Positions 8,703 to 17,465 of a DNA stretch of 64,000 nt are shown here, one piece after another. A model generated the notes under the pieces. The model was not told the DNA's origin and did no database searches. It saw nothing but the letters and a program-made list of their open reading frames with translations. A program made the position numbers and the translations under genes. Source of the stretch: Pseudomonas sp. NBRC 111124 (lineage in GTDB: Bacteria; Pseudomonadota; Gammaproteobacteria; Pseudomonadales; Pseudomonadaceae); the NCBI RefSeq assembly GCF_001320245.1, contig NZ_BCBA01000048.1, forward strand, positions 59,886 to 123,885. Direction: 5' to 3'. Within the stretch, counting starts at the first letter, position 1. Each line of letters opens with the position of its first letter.

Positions 8703-8743
8703 CAAAAAAAACGCCCCGGGCCAAATGAAACAGGCACGGGGCG
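8703..8743 (-). terminator. Rho-independent terminator of the aminotransferase gene
   Basis: On the minus strand CGCCCCG (8743-8737) pairs with CGGGGCG (8718-8712), extended by three inner pairs after a mismatch, and is followed by a run of eight T (8711-8704). It lies 37 nt past the aminotransferase stop. Confidence 0.8.
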
Positions 8744-8780
8744 ATGCGCAGAAACGCCAGACGGTTCGTTGAATTCGTGA

Positions 8781-10061
8781 TCAGGCCGGCATCTCGCGGC
8801 GGGCCTGTTGTTGCGCGTGCAGGCGGGCAAAGGCCCGAGCCAGGCGCAGGAGCATTTCATCGATGTTGCCCTTGCTCACGGTCAGTGCCGGCGAGAAGCG
8901 CACCACATCGGGTTGCGGCGCATTGAGCAGCAAGCCTTCGTGCAAGGCGGCCTCAACCAGTTCCCTGGCCAGGTTCTCCTGCAGTTGCAGTGCCCAAAGC
9001 AGGCCTTGGCCGCGCACTTCCCCCAGACCGTATCGACCAGCCAGGCGGCTCAGGCCATCGCGCAGATGTCGGCCACTGTCCTGCACCTGCTCGAAGAAGC
9101 CTGGCTCCAGCACGGTTTCCAGCACGGCCAGGCCGGCGGCGCTCATCAGCGCATTGCCGTGATGGCTGCCCTCCAGTTCCCCGGGTTCGGCACAGCAGGC
9201 GGTACCGCGCGCCAGCAAGGCGGCCAGCGGCACGCCACCACCCAGGCCTTTGCCGAGGGTGATGATGTCGGCACGCACGCCGTAGGTCTGCTCCGCCAGC
9301 AATGCCCCACAGCGGCCAATGCCTGTCTGTACCTCGTCGAGAATCAGCAGGATGCCCAGCTCCCGGCAGAGCGTTTCCACCCCTTGGAGATACTCGCGCG
9401 TCGCCGGGATTACCCCCGCCTCGCCCTGGATCGGTTCGAGCATGATCGCCACGGTGCGCGAATCGACCTCGGCATGCAGCGCGGCCAGGTCGTTGAACGG
9501 CACCTTGCTGAACCCCGGCAAGCCCGGCTCGCAACGGTTGCACGGCAGCGGGTCGGAGGCCGACAGCGCGCCCAGGCTGCGGCCATGGCAGGCCTGGCTG
9601 GCGGTGATGATGTGGTAGGCGCCGTTGCGGTGCAGCTGGCCCCACTTGCGCGCCAGCTTGATCGCCCCTTCACAGGCCTCGGCGCCGCTGTTGAGCAGGT
9701 AGGCCTGGTCGCTGCCAGTGCTCTGGCACAGGCGGTTGACCAGCGCCAGCAGGCCACGGCTGTGGTAGCCCGCACCCGGGTTGATCAGCGCCTGGGCCTG
9801 GTTGCCCAACGCCTTGACCAGTGCCGTCGGGCTGTGTCCGAGGCTGTTGACCGCGCCGCCTTGGGTGAAATCCAGGTAGGCATGCCCTTCGTTGTCCCAC
9901 AACCAAGAGCCCTGACCACGCACGAACACTTGCGCCGCACGCTCGTTGCTTGGCATCAGGCGCTCGCGGGACAACTGCGGCGCATCCGCCACGATCACCG
10001 GCGCACGCTTGGGCTCGGCAACCGCGGCAGGGGCCGAACGGCGCAGGTTGAACAGGTTCAT
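8781..10061 (-). CDS. Class-III PLP aminotransferase, acetylornithine aminotransferase-like
   Basis: A fold-type I omega-aminotransferase of 426 residues. The Schiff-base lysine is K271 (ITLGKGLGGG), the cofactor-ring aspartate is D242 (LILDEVQTGIGR), and SGAEACEGAIKLAR binds phosphate. The overall layout resembles acetylornithine/succinylornithine aminotransferases (ArgD/AruC), but the substrate cannot be read from sequence: a short arginine-, polyamine- or lysine-derived amine is possible, and the last would fit the nearby dav genes. The ATG at 10061 (MNLFNLRR) is preceded by GGAG; five extra residues upstream are unlikely. Divergent from the LysR gene, which probably regulates it. Confidence 0.82.
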   Translation of the reverse strand: MNLFNLRRSAPAAVAEPKRAPVIVADAPQLSRERLMPSNERAAQVFVRGQGSWLWDNEGHAYLDFTQGGAVNSLGHSPTALVKALGNQAQALINPGAGYHSRGLLALVNRLCQSTGSDQAYLLNSGAEACEGAIKLARKWGQLHRNGAYHIITASQACHGRSLGALSASDPLPCNRCEPGLPGFSKVPFNDLAALHAEVDSRTVAIMLEPIQGEAGVIPATREYLQGVETLCRELGILLILDEVQTGIGRCGALLAEQTYGVRADIITLGKGLGGGVPLAALLARGTACCAEPGELEGSHHGNALMSAAGLAVLETVLEPGFFEQVQDSGRHLRDGLSRLAGRYGLGEVRGQGLLWALQLQENLARELVEAALHEGLLLNAPQPDVVRFSPALTVSKGNIDEMLLRLARAFARLHAQQQARREMPA

Positions 10062-10260
10062 CGGGGCTCCAACCAATCACGGTAAAGGGCAGCCAGGGGT
10101 CCGGTCTTGGTGCCGGCGCTGGATAATTTTGCCTTTCCTATCAAAAGTGTTTTTCAAACGCGGTAACAATGAGCTGATTGATCGCTGTAACCCGTTGGAA
10201 TACGGCGATAGACTAGGCGTCGGCAGCCTTTGCGGCCATTTCGTTTTTTCAGCTTTTTTG

Positions 10261-10275
10261 ATAAGCATTACTTAT
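10261..10275. promoter_or_regulatory. LysR-type T-N11-A dyad over the regulator's start codon
   Basis: ATAAG-CATTA-CTTAT is a perfect 5-bp inverted repeat containing T-N11-A, the LysR-family box. Its right arm runs into the ATG (10274) of the LysR gene, so bound protein would block its own transcription or translation. The 212-nt divergent region also serves the aminotransferase promoter. Confidence 0.5.
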
Positions 10276-11197
10276 GGATTTCCGCCAACTGCGTTATTTC
10301 GTCGCGGTGTATGAAGAAGGCCATGTCGGCCGCGCCGCCGAACGCCTGTCACTGTCGCAACCGGCGCTGTCTCAACAGATTCGCCAGCTTGAGCACAGCC
10401 TCGACCTGAGCCTGTTCGAGCGCAGCAACAAGCGCCTGCTGCCGACACTGGCTGCGCACACCCTCTACAACCATGCCTTGCCGTTGCTCGATGGCCTGCA
10501 ACGGGCCCATGAAGCCATGCGCAACTTCAAAGGCCAGTCACTGCGAACGCTGGCCATTGGTGTACTGCAGACCGTGCGGCCAAGCCTCGTGCCGCAGTTG
10601 CTGGAGCGTGTGCGCAAGGCTCAGCCACATCTCGTGGTGCAGATCTACGAATTGTCGGGGTTGGAGATCGAGCGGCGGCTGCTCAATGGCAACCTGGACA
10701 TCGGCATCAGCTACCTGCCACCGCGCCAGCCAGGGCTACACGGCTCACTGCTGTACGAGGACGAGTTGCAGGTTGTCATCCCGGATACCCACCCATTGAA
10801 GGACTTCAAGAAAGTCTCGATCAAGCAGGCCGCCGAACTGCCCATGTTGATGCTCGGTGAGGAATTCCAGATCCGCCAGATCTGGAAGGAACAGCTCGCC
10901 GCCCAAGGCCGTAGACCACAAGTGCAAGCCGAGATGAACAACATGGCGGGGATTCTCGACAGCCTGGCGCACACTGCGCTGGCGACCATCCTGCCAGGGC
11001 GGGCCAAGGATGCTGCCGAGGGCGACCAGGGTTTGCTGTGGAAACCGTTGAGTGAGCCGCGGGTACCGCTGAAGGTTGGCCTGGTGTTCCGTGATGCCCA
11101 GCGCCAGCAGGCTTCGGTGGAGCTGCTGCGCACATTATTGGAGGAAGAGACCGACACCCGGCTGCTGGGTGCTGCGCCGCTGGATGTGCATGGCTGA
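10274..11197 (+). CDS. LysR-family transcriptional regulator
   Basis: A 307-residue regulator. The winged helix-turn-helix occupies about residues 1-60 (GRAAERLSLSQPALSQQIRQ), followed by a helical linker and a periplasmic-binding-protein-like effector domain. The start MDFRQLRYFVAV is canonical even though no clear Shine-Dalgarno precedes it. Divergent from the class-III aminotransferase, the usual arrangement for a LysR activator and its target. The inducer is unknown. A terminator follows. Confidence 0.9.
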   Translation: MDFRQLRYFVAVYEEGHVGRAAERLSLSQPALSQQIRQLEHSLDLSLFERSNKRLLPTLAAHTLYNHALPLLDGLQRAHEAMRNFKGQSLRTLAIGVLQTVRPSLVPQLLERVRKAQPHLVVQIYELSGLEIERRLLNGNLDIGISYLPPRQPGLHGSLLYEDELQVVIPDTHPLKDFKKVSIKQAAELPMLMLGEEFQIRQIWKEQLAAQGRRPQVQAEMNNMAGILDSLAHTALATILPGRAKDAAEGDQGLLWKPLSEPRVPLKVGLVFRDAQRQQASVELLRTLLEEETDTRLLGAAPLDVHG

Positions 11198-11213
11198 AAA
11201 AACGCAGACAAAG

Positions 11214-11240
11214 AAAACCCCGCCGAAGCGGGGTTCTCTA
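11214..11240 (+). terminator. Hairpin terminator of the LysR gene
   Basis: AACCCCGC (11216-11223), tetraloop CGAA, then GCGGGGTT (11228-11235) form a perfect 8-bp stem 16 nt after the stop. The following CTCTAG is only weakly T-rich. Between here and 11442 I see no further gene. Confidence 0.65.
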
Positions 11241-11442
11241 GACTGTTTCCCTGTGACATCCCTATCGCCCCACCATCCTGGCAGGAAATCCTTCGTTGTC
11301 CCTGTTCTGTCCTTAGCGCTTCCTGCGCAACGTCCATGTAGAAAGATTAACCGTGGATCCAATCTGACACCAGTGGCGAAAAGTCACCACGTCATGTAGG
11401 AAAAGGCTTACAAGAAGTAGTCATTCGAAACACTTTCACCGA

Positions 11443-13221
11443 TCAGAACTGTTCGGCGTCCAGCTGGTACAACGACTCACTGCCCGCTTTCACCGAGGCT
11501 ACCAGCGAGTTCACTCGCGGCAGCAAGCGCGCGAAGTAGAACCGCGCCGTGCCCAGCTTGGCCGAATAGAACGCCTCGTCGCCCTCGCCTGCCTTGGCCG
11601 CCCGCGCCATCAATGCCCACATGTAGGCATAGGCCACATAGCCAAAGGCATGCAGGTACTCGACCGACGCAGCACCAATTTCATTCGGATTGCCCTTGGC
11701 CTGCTCCAGCACCCACTCGGTCAGCCCGTCGAGCTGATCCAGGTAGGCGCCCAGCGGCTTGGAAAACTCATCCAGTTCGCCGCCCGCGCTGGCGATGAAC
11801 TGGCGAATCTCGTCAGAGAACAGCCTGTAGTACGCACCACCACTGGCCACCACCTTGCGCCCCATCAGGTCCAGCGCCTGGATACCGTTGGTGCCTTCGT
11901 AGATCTGGGTGATACGCACATCGCGCACCAGCTGCTCCTGGCCCCACTCGCGAATGTAGCCATGGCCACCGAATACCTGCTGGCCATGTACCGTGCACTC
12001 CAAGCCAAGGTCGGTGAGGAAGGCCTTGGCCACCGGGGTCAACAACGCCACCAGCTCTTCACTGCGTTTGCGCGTGGCCGGGTCTTCGCTGTACTTGGCG
12101 CTGTCGAGTTGCATCGCCACGTAGGTAGAGAAAGCACGACCGCCTTCGATCAGCGCCTTCATGGTCAGCAGCATGCGCCGCACATCCGGGTGGACGATGA
12201 TCGGGTCGGCGGCCTTGTCCTTGGCCTGTGGCCCGGTCGGCGCGCGGCTCTGCAGGCGATCTCGGGCGTATTCCACAGCATTCTGGTAGGAACGCTCGGC
12301 CGAGGCCAGGCCCTGGATGCCCACGCCCAGGCGTTCGTAGTTCATCATGGTGAACATGGCCGCCAGGCCCTTGTTAGGCTCGCCGACGATGTAGCCGACC
12401 GCCTCGTCGAAGTTCATCACGCAGGTAGCCGACCCCTGGATACCCATCTTGTGCTCGATCGAACCACAAGTAGCGGGGTTGCGGGCGCCGAGGCTGCCGT
12501 CTGCATTGACCATGAACTTCGGCACCAGGAACAGCGAGATGCCTTTGGGCCCCGCCGGTGCGTCTGGCAGCTTGGCCAGCACCAGGTGGATGATGTTCTC
12601 GGTCAGGTCATGCTCGCCGCCGGTGATGAAGATCTTGGTGCCGCTGACCTTGTAGCTGCCATCGGCCTGGGGCTCGGCCTTGGTGCGGATGATGCCCAGG
12701 TCGGTACCCGCGTGCGGTTCGGTCAGGCACATGGAGCCGGCCCAGACGCCGGCATACATGTTCGGCAGGTACTTTTCTTTGAGCGCTTCACTGGCATGGG
12801 CGTTGATCGAAAGGCAGGCGCCGGCGGTCAGCATCGGGTACAGGCCGAACGCCAGGCTCGAGGCGTTGACCATTTCCTCGACCTGGGCCGAGATCGCCTT
12901 GGGCATGCCCATGCCACCGAACTGCGGGTCGCCGCCCACCCCCACCCAACCGCCTTCGGCGTAAGTGTTGTAGGCCTCGATGAAACCGGCTGGCGTGCGC
13001 ACGGCACCGTTGTCCCAGTGGCAGCCTTCTTCGTCGGCGGCGCGGCTGAGCGGGGCGATGCTTTTGCTGGTGACCTTGCCGGCTTCTTCGAGCACAGCCA
13101 TGGCGGTATCCGCGTCGACCGCCTCGGCCAGTTCGGGCAATTGCGCCCACAGCTCGGCTACGTTGAAGACTTCATTCAGTACGAAGCGCATGTCGCGCAG
13201 GGGCGCTTTATAGTCAGCCAT
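11443..13221 (-). CDS. Acyl-CoA dehydrogenase, DmdC/long (~600 aa) subfamily, copy 1
   Basis: An FAD-dependent acyl-CoA dehydrogenase of 592 residues, introducing the 2,3-double bond in an acyl-CoA thioester and passing electrons to ETF. It has the extended N-terminal segment (MADYKAPLRDMRFVLNEVFN), the central CLTEPHAGTDLG flavin/substrate motif, the ITGGEHD segment, and QIYEGTNGIQALDLMGRK near the presumed catalytic region. The ATG at 13221 is supported by GAGAGG upstream and by the identical MxDYKAPLRD start of the second copy at 17466-19271; a longer reading frame upstream is not conserved. Substrate unknown; medium/long-chain or aryl-alkanoyl-CoA is plausible. Confidence 0.9.
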   Translation of the reverse strand: MADYKAPLRDMRFVLNEVFNVAELWAQLPELAEAVDADTAMAVLEEAGKVTSKSIAPLSRAADEEGCHWDNGAVRTPAGFIEAYNTYAEGGWVGVGGDPQFGGMGMPKAISAQVEEMVNASSLAFGLYPMLTAGACLSINAHASEALKEKYLPNMYAGVWAGSMCLTEPHAGTDLGIIRTKAEPQADGSYKVSGTKIFITGGEHDLTENIIHLVLAKLPDAPAGPKGISLFLVPKFMVNADGSLGARNPATCGSIEHKMGIQGSATCVMNFDEAVGYIVGEPNKGLAAMFTMMNYERLGVGIQGLASAERSYQNAVEYARDRLQSRAPTGPQAKDKAADPIIVHPDVRRMLLTMKALIEGGRAFSTYVAMQLDSAKYSEDPATRKRSEELVALLTPVAKAFLTDLGLECTVHGQQVFGGHGYIREWGQEQLVRDVRITQIYEGTNGIQALDLMGRKVVASGGAYYRLFSDEIRQFIASAGGELDEFSKPLGAYLDQLDGLTEWVLEQAKGNPNEIGAASVEYLHAFGYVAYAYMWALMARAAKAGEGDEAFYSAKLGTARFYFARLLPRVNSLVASVKAGSESLYQLDAEQF

Positions 13222-13366
13222 GACAACCTCTCGCTGGTCGGGTCGGGGCGGCCACACGGACCGCAGCACGGGGTTGGTAAAAAAAGCAACCCGGGGTTGA
13301 ATCCAGTGTAACCGAACAACTTTTGCGAGACATAGGGTCATCACGCGACCATATAGTCTATTCCGG

Positions 13367-14656
13367 TCACGCCATCCGCACCGCCCCGCGCTGGGATTGT
13401 TGACCATAGACCATGACACAGTTACGCCCGGCACCCTTGGCGCTATAAAGCGCCTGGTCGGCGGACTTGAGCACTTCTTCCGGGTTGCGATGGTCGACCT
13501 GGCGCTCGGCCACGCCGATGCTGATAGTCACCGATACCGTACCGCTGGCGCCGCCACTGCGGCGCTGACGCCCGGCAGAATCATCTTGCGGGCGGCTGTT
13601 CTGGTCACGCAGGTACATGGTGTAGTTGGCGATCATCTCGCGCACCGCTTCCACATGTGGCACGCACTCTTCGGCGGTCTTGCCGGCGAACACCAGGGCG
13701 AACTCCTCGCCACCGTAGCGATAGGCTCGGCCACCGCCGCTGACCTTGGACAAGCGGCTGGCGACCAGGCGCAGCACCTGGTCACCGACATCGTGACCGT
13801 GGGTGTCGTTGAATTTCTTGAAGTGGTCGACGTCAGTCATGGCGATCACGTAGTTGCGGCCCAGGCGCTGCATGCGCTCGTTCAACGCACGGCGCCCGGG
13901 CAACCCGGTCAGTTCGTCACGGAAGGCCATCTGGTAGGCCTCATGCGATACCGCTGCGGCAATCATCAACATCACCTGGCTGCACATGATGTTCAGGGTG
14001 AAGGGCAGGATGAAGGTCTTGGGCAGCATCCAGAAGATGCCGACCAGCCCGATCAGCTGCGCCGCATGCAAAGGCCGGGGCTCGCGCAGGTATTGCACCA
14101 CCAGCAGGGCGAACACCACGAAGAACACCGGGTAGACCATCTGGATCAGGCTCATCCACTGGCCATGCAGCGATGGCCAGCGGATTTCCGCCAGCCAGCC
14201 CAGCAGCGCCTCGGGGAAGCTTTGTTCCAGTGCCACCGCCACACTGCCGACGGCGAACAGCACGGCAAAGCGGGCCAGCAGGTCCTGGGCCAGGTGCGTG
14301 CGTTCCTGCCAGGCGCCGAACAGGCCGTACAGGGCCGGCAGCAACAGGCACACCAGGTGGAAGATCACCGCCGCGTCCTCGCGCACACGGCCGTTGTCAC
14401 GGTAGTAGTCGGTCTGGGTGTCGAGCAGGAAATACGCGATGTACACCGTGACCATCAGGAACAGCTCACGCTGGCGGCGATAGACGGCGCAGTAAGCGCC
14501 ACCCAGCAGCAGCACCAAGGTGGGAAGGACGTTGAACAGTGATGTGAAGAAGACGCTGAGGTCTCTCACATAAGCCGCCGCAAGCCCAGCCAGCAACAGA
14601 ATTAGCGAAGGCAGGAAATGGCTCGCGCGAACAGCATTTAGACGAAACAAGGGCAA
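13367..14656 (-). CDS. Membrane-bound GGDEF diguanylate cyclase
   Basis: 429 residues. About the first 235 form several hydrophobic helices (e.g. ILLLAGLAAAYV, LPTLVLLLGGAYCAV, VFFVVFALLVVQYL); the rest is a GGDEF domain beginning MAFRDELTGLPGRRALNERM with an intact active loop GGEEF at 315-319. Synthesis of c-di-GMP from two GTP is expected. There is no RxxD inhibitory site before the loop, so product inhibition through the I-site is unlikely. An Arg/Ser-rich insertion (about residues 350-372) lies inside the domain. The N-terminal sensor is unassigned. It sits between two metabolic genes with no visible operon link. Confidence 0.9.
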   Translation of the reverse strand: MPLFRLNAVRASHFLPSLILLLAGLAAAYVRDLSVFFTSLFNVLPTLVLLLGGAYCAVYRRQRELFLMVTVYIAYFLLDTQTDYYRDNGRVREDAAVIFHLVCLLLPALYGLFGAWQERTHLAQDLLARFAVLFAVGSVAVALEQSFPEALLGWLAEIRWPSLHGQWMSLIQMVYPVFFVVFALLVVQYLREPRPLHAAQLIGLVGIFWMLPKTFILPFTLNIMCSQVMLMIAAAVSHEAYQMAFRDELTGLPGRRALNERMQRLGRNYVIAMTDVDHFKKFNDTHGHDVGDQVLRLVASRLSKVSGGGRAYRYGGEEFALVFAGKTAEECVPHVEAVREMIANYTMYLRDQNSRPQDDSAGRQRRSGGASGTVSVTISIGVAERQVDHRNPEEVLKSADQALYSAKGAGRNCVMVYGQQSQRGAVRMA

Positions 14657-14831
14657 TCTCCGACCCGGCAGATCAATAATAGCATTGTGCCTTTACTTCA
14701 TCGGCAGCACACGTGAATAGATGAGTACACCGGTGGGTTAACGGCAGCGGGGGTGGAGGGCTTGAGCTTTTCTTGCAACTGGACTGCAAGCAGGCGCGGT
14801 CCCTGTGGGAGCCGCGCTTGCCTGGGGAGCA

Positions 14832-16967
14832 TTACAGGTCGTTGTTGAATGGCAGCAGTGGCCCCTGGGCAGTGGAGCGGCCTGAGGCACCGACGGCATT
14901 GAGCTGGAACTCCGCATCCTGCGCTTGCCGAGAGGTGCTTGCGCTGGCCGGTTTTTGCCCGACCGAGTTCTCATCGCCCTTCTCACCCTGCGGCAGGATC
15001 AGTGACGGGTGGTCGAACGGTGCCCGTTCCCAGGCGACGCGCGGGTCGGTCAAGCCGACTTCCATGAACTTGACCAGTGCATCCACTTCATCCGGGGTCA
15101 GGTTCAGCGTGGTCATGTCCGGGTCGAGGTTGGAACCGTTGTGCTGATTGACGGCCGGGTGTTCGAAGCCGCTGGTGTTGCTGGCGTCTTCGCCACGCCG
15201 GTCGCCGCCGCGGTTGTAGAACTCCATCACCTGTTGCAGGGTTGCCCGGCTGCCATTGTGGAAGTACGGGCCGGTCAAGGCGATGTTGCGCAGGGTCGGG
15301 GTTTTGAAAGCACCATCCACCGAGTCGCGGAAACCGACACTGGGCTTGAGGGTCGGGTCACAGGGTACTGCTGCACTCAGCGGTGCCTCGAAGGTACACA
15401 CGTCGACATCCAGTGGATCAGGGATATTCCCGCCTTGCAGCTGGGTGTTGTACTCGCGGGTGAAGGACAGCGGATTGCCCCAGGCGTCCGCCCCCCCCAG
15501 CGCCAAGTCTTCGGCGGTCGGGCGCACACCGGTATTGTAGAAGCCGTTGTCGTAGAGCGTGGTCAGGCCATCGGCCATGACCATACGCTCGATGCGCTCA
15601 CGCGGCTGGAACAGCAGCCGGCTGCCCGCGTTGGTCAGCTCTGCCCCCCCATGGCAGGCGACACACTTGCCCTTGCCCAGGAACAGCTCCATGCCTTGCA
15701 CCTGCTGAGCGTTCATGGCGGTGTGATCGCCCTGCAGATAGGCATCCAGCGGCGCCTGGTCGGAGATCAGCGTGGCCTCGTACATCTGGATCGCCAGCCC
15801 GAAGAACAGCGGGAAGTTCGCCTCCATCTGGGAGTAGGGCTCGCCGCCCAGCAAGACTTGTTGCGTGGCATTCCACAGGCGTGGCTGGAAGGCGTTCCTG
15901 ATCAGTTCTCGATAGGTCGGTCGGCGGGCGCTGGAGACAGGGCCGAGCACCGAATCGGTGGGCGAGATCTTCTGCCCCTTGAGCATCATGCTGTCGAGCA
16001 TGCGCCGGCCGATGTCGGCGAAGGTGCGCCCACCACAGGACATTTCAACCGCGCTGCCAGGAGGCCCGACCGCTTGCGAGGCCGCCGAGGCATCCTTGAG
16101 GGCCAGGCGTACCTTGACCGCCACGCCACTGGCGTCCTTGGTCACGAAGATCCCTGCGTCAGGGTCGCGATTACCGAATGGGGACAAGCCGTTGAACACG
16201 TTGTTGGCCCGACCATCCCAGAAGTTGCGTACGTTGAACGCCGCGTTGATCACCGACGGCGCATTGCGCCCGGTAGCGCGGCGTACGTTGATGCCACCTA
16301 CCTGGAAAACGCCGTCCGGTTGCTGAGTGCATTTGTCGAAGCGCGACTGACGAGGTTTGACGAAGTTGGCGTCGAACACACCTTGCGAACCGATGACGTC
16401 ATCGCTCGAATAGACGATCGCCGAGTTGCGGTCCAGAGGGTTGGCCAGCACGTGCGTCGGGAAGTCGCCTTTTTTCAACGTGTAGTTCGGGCCGCCCTTA
16501 CCGCCGGAGCGCGTGGTGTAGCTCGGCACATCACCGGGAATGTCGCCAGCCGTGAACGGCTTGTTGAAGATCGACGCCACGTTGGCATTGGTATTGGCCT
16601 GGCCGGGGTTGATCTGGTTGGTGACCCGGTGATCGACACCTGCGTGGTAGTGGCAGGAAGCGCAGGCGGTGGCACCGTCACTGCCGATCGCCATGTCCCA
16701 GAACAGGGCCTTGCCCAGAAGCACCACTGCCCCGCGGTTGATCACGTAATCGGACATCAGGTCGACCTTGCGGCCACCTTCGGTACCGGAGGGGTCCGGC
16801 GGCGTCATGCCACGCAGTGACTGGAGGCTGGGCACATCCGGCACGACCGGGGTAGTCCCGACCGGGTCCGCTGCCCGAACGCTGGTGAAAGTAAGACCGG
16901 CGGCGAGTGTCATCGCTAACGCACAGGCCAGACGAGGGGTTCGCAAGTTACTCAGATAGTCGACCAT
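14832..16967 (-). CDS. Secreted di-haem cytochrome c peroxidase-like protein
   Basis: 711 residues with a Sec signal peptide (about 1-31, ending TSVRA) and two haem-c motifs, CASCH at 102-106 and CVACH at 435-439. The first haem region continues HYHAGVDHRVTNQ, and the middle contains GRNAPSVINAAFNVRNFWDG, features of the MauG/CcpA/RoxA superfamily. It is about twice the length of classical CcpA (~330 aa). Periplasmic or outer-surface redox activity is likely; peroxide reduction, polymer oxidation or another oxidation cannot be distinguished by eye. The start ATG at 16967 gives a good signal peptide. It stands alone on the minus strand, and a degenerate REP-like hairpin follows near 14787-14825. 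Confidence 0.82.
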   Translation of the reverse strand: MVDYLSNLRTPRLACALAMTLAAGLTFTSVRAADPVGTTPVVPDVPSLQSLRGMTPPDPSGTEGGRKVDLMSDYVINRGAVVLLGKALFWDMAIGSDGATACASCHYHAGVDHRVTNQINPGQANTNANVASIFNKPFTAGDIPGDVPSYTTRSGGKGGPNYTLKKGDFPTHVLANPLDRNSAIVYSSDDVIGSQGVFDANFVKPRQSRFDKCTQQPDGVFQVGGINVRRATGRNAPSVINAAFNVRNFWDGRANNVFNGLSPFGNRDPDAGIFVTKDASGVAVKVRLALKDASAASQAVGPPGSAVEMSCGGRTFADIGRRMLDSMMLKGQKISPTDSVLGPVSSARRPTYRELIRNAFQPRLWNATQQVLLGGEPYSQMEANFPLFFGLAIQMYEATLISDQAPLDAYLQGDHTAMNAQQVQGMELFLGKGKCVACHGGAELTNAGSRLLFQPRERIERMVMADGLTTLYDNGFYNTGVRPTAEDLALGGADAWGNPLSFTREYNTQLQGGNIPDPLDVDVCTFEAPLSAAVPCDPTLKPSVGFRDSVDGAFKTPTLRNIALTGPYFHNGSRATLQQVMEFYNRGGDRRGEDASNTSGFEHPAVNQHNGSNLDPDMTTLNLTPDEVDALVKFMEVGLTDPRVAWERAPFDHPSLILPQGEKGDENSVGQKPASASTSRQAQDAEFQLNAVGASGRSTAQGPLLPFNNDL

Positions 16968-17465
16968 GATGGACTTCCCGACGGCTCAGGTTTTTCAGGC
17001 TGATCGTTCACGCAACTAAGTGCGCTTAATGCCACCATAGCTGTAACAAAGTATTTCGGATGGAAATATTACACGGTTTTTATACCGGTTTATTTACACA
17101 GCCATACCGATAAATACTGATCACAAAACTTCCTCACTTTGGGTGAGGGATCGCACCCAACATTGGGTGACATCCCCCATGAAAAGCCCACAGCCTGGGG
17201 AACTCGACGCCAAAATGGCGCGCAGTCAAACCTGGCAATATATTTGCTAATTCATATTTTAAGGCAGTGAGGAAGTTGGAGAGCCTTGAAGAAATAGCAA
17301 ATTTAAAATGAGTGAAAAATAAGAGCCGCACGTGCACGAAAGTTGCGCTGCGACAGCTATTCTTATTAAGAAATAAAAGCAGGAAAACTGGACAGAACAG
17401 ATAAAAAACAAGGCAAAAAAAAGCCGCTCACCAAGGAGCGGCTTTTATCAGTACTTCACCAGGGC
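16968..17465. other. 498-nt intergenic region, AT-rich, no gene seen
   Basis: The left part holds the promoter region of the cytochrome gene. It includes two TTACAC copies 25 nt apart (17071-17076 and 17096-17101) around a TTTTTATACCGG stretch, and two TTGGGTGA copies near 17139 and 17163. Roughly 17230-17415 is much richer in A and T than the surrounding genes. A 67-codon minus-strand frame here has no homology I recognise and no ribosome-binding site. The right end is a terminator. Confidence 0.5.
17415..17446 (-). terminator. Rho-independent terminator of acyl-CoA dehydrogenase copy 2
   Basis: On the minus strand an 11-bp stem (AAAAGCCGCTC at 17446-17436 pairing with GAGCGGCTTTT at 17429-17419) with a 6-nt loop is followed by a run of T (eight A on the plus strand, 17415-17422, partly in the stem). 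It lies 20 nt beyond the stop at 17466. Confidence 0.85.

Noticed and set aside
11650..13311. 553-codon open frame on the plus strand opposite acyl-CoA dehydrogenase copy 1
   Set aside because: Antisense shadow of a GC-rich gene; composition (His/Gln/Val/Gly-rich repeats) is unlike real proteins and the opposite frame has clear family motifs.
14787..14825. CCTGTGGGAGCCGCGCTTGCC as a full REP element
   Set aside because: Only the GTGGGAG core fits; the rest diverges and the mate is absent, so I treat it as a degenerate remnant or terminator stem of the cytochrome gene.
15009..16820. 603-codon plus-strand frame opposite the cytochrome gene
   Set aside because: Mirror of codon bias; the minus strand has a signal peptide and two CXXCH motifs.
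17134..17337. 67-codon minus-strand frame in the AT-rich gap
   Set aside because: No ribosome-binding site, no recognisable family, atypical composition; likely chance.
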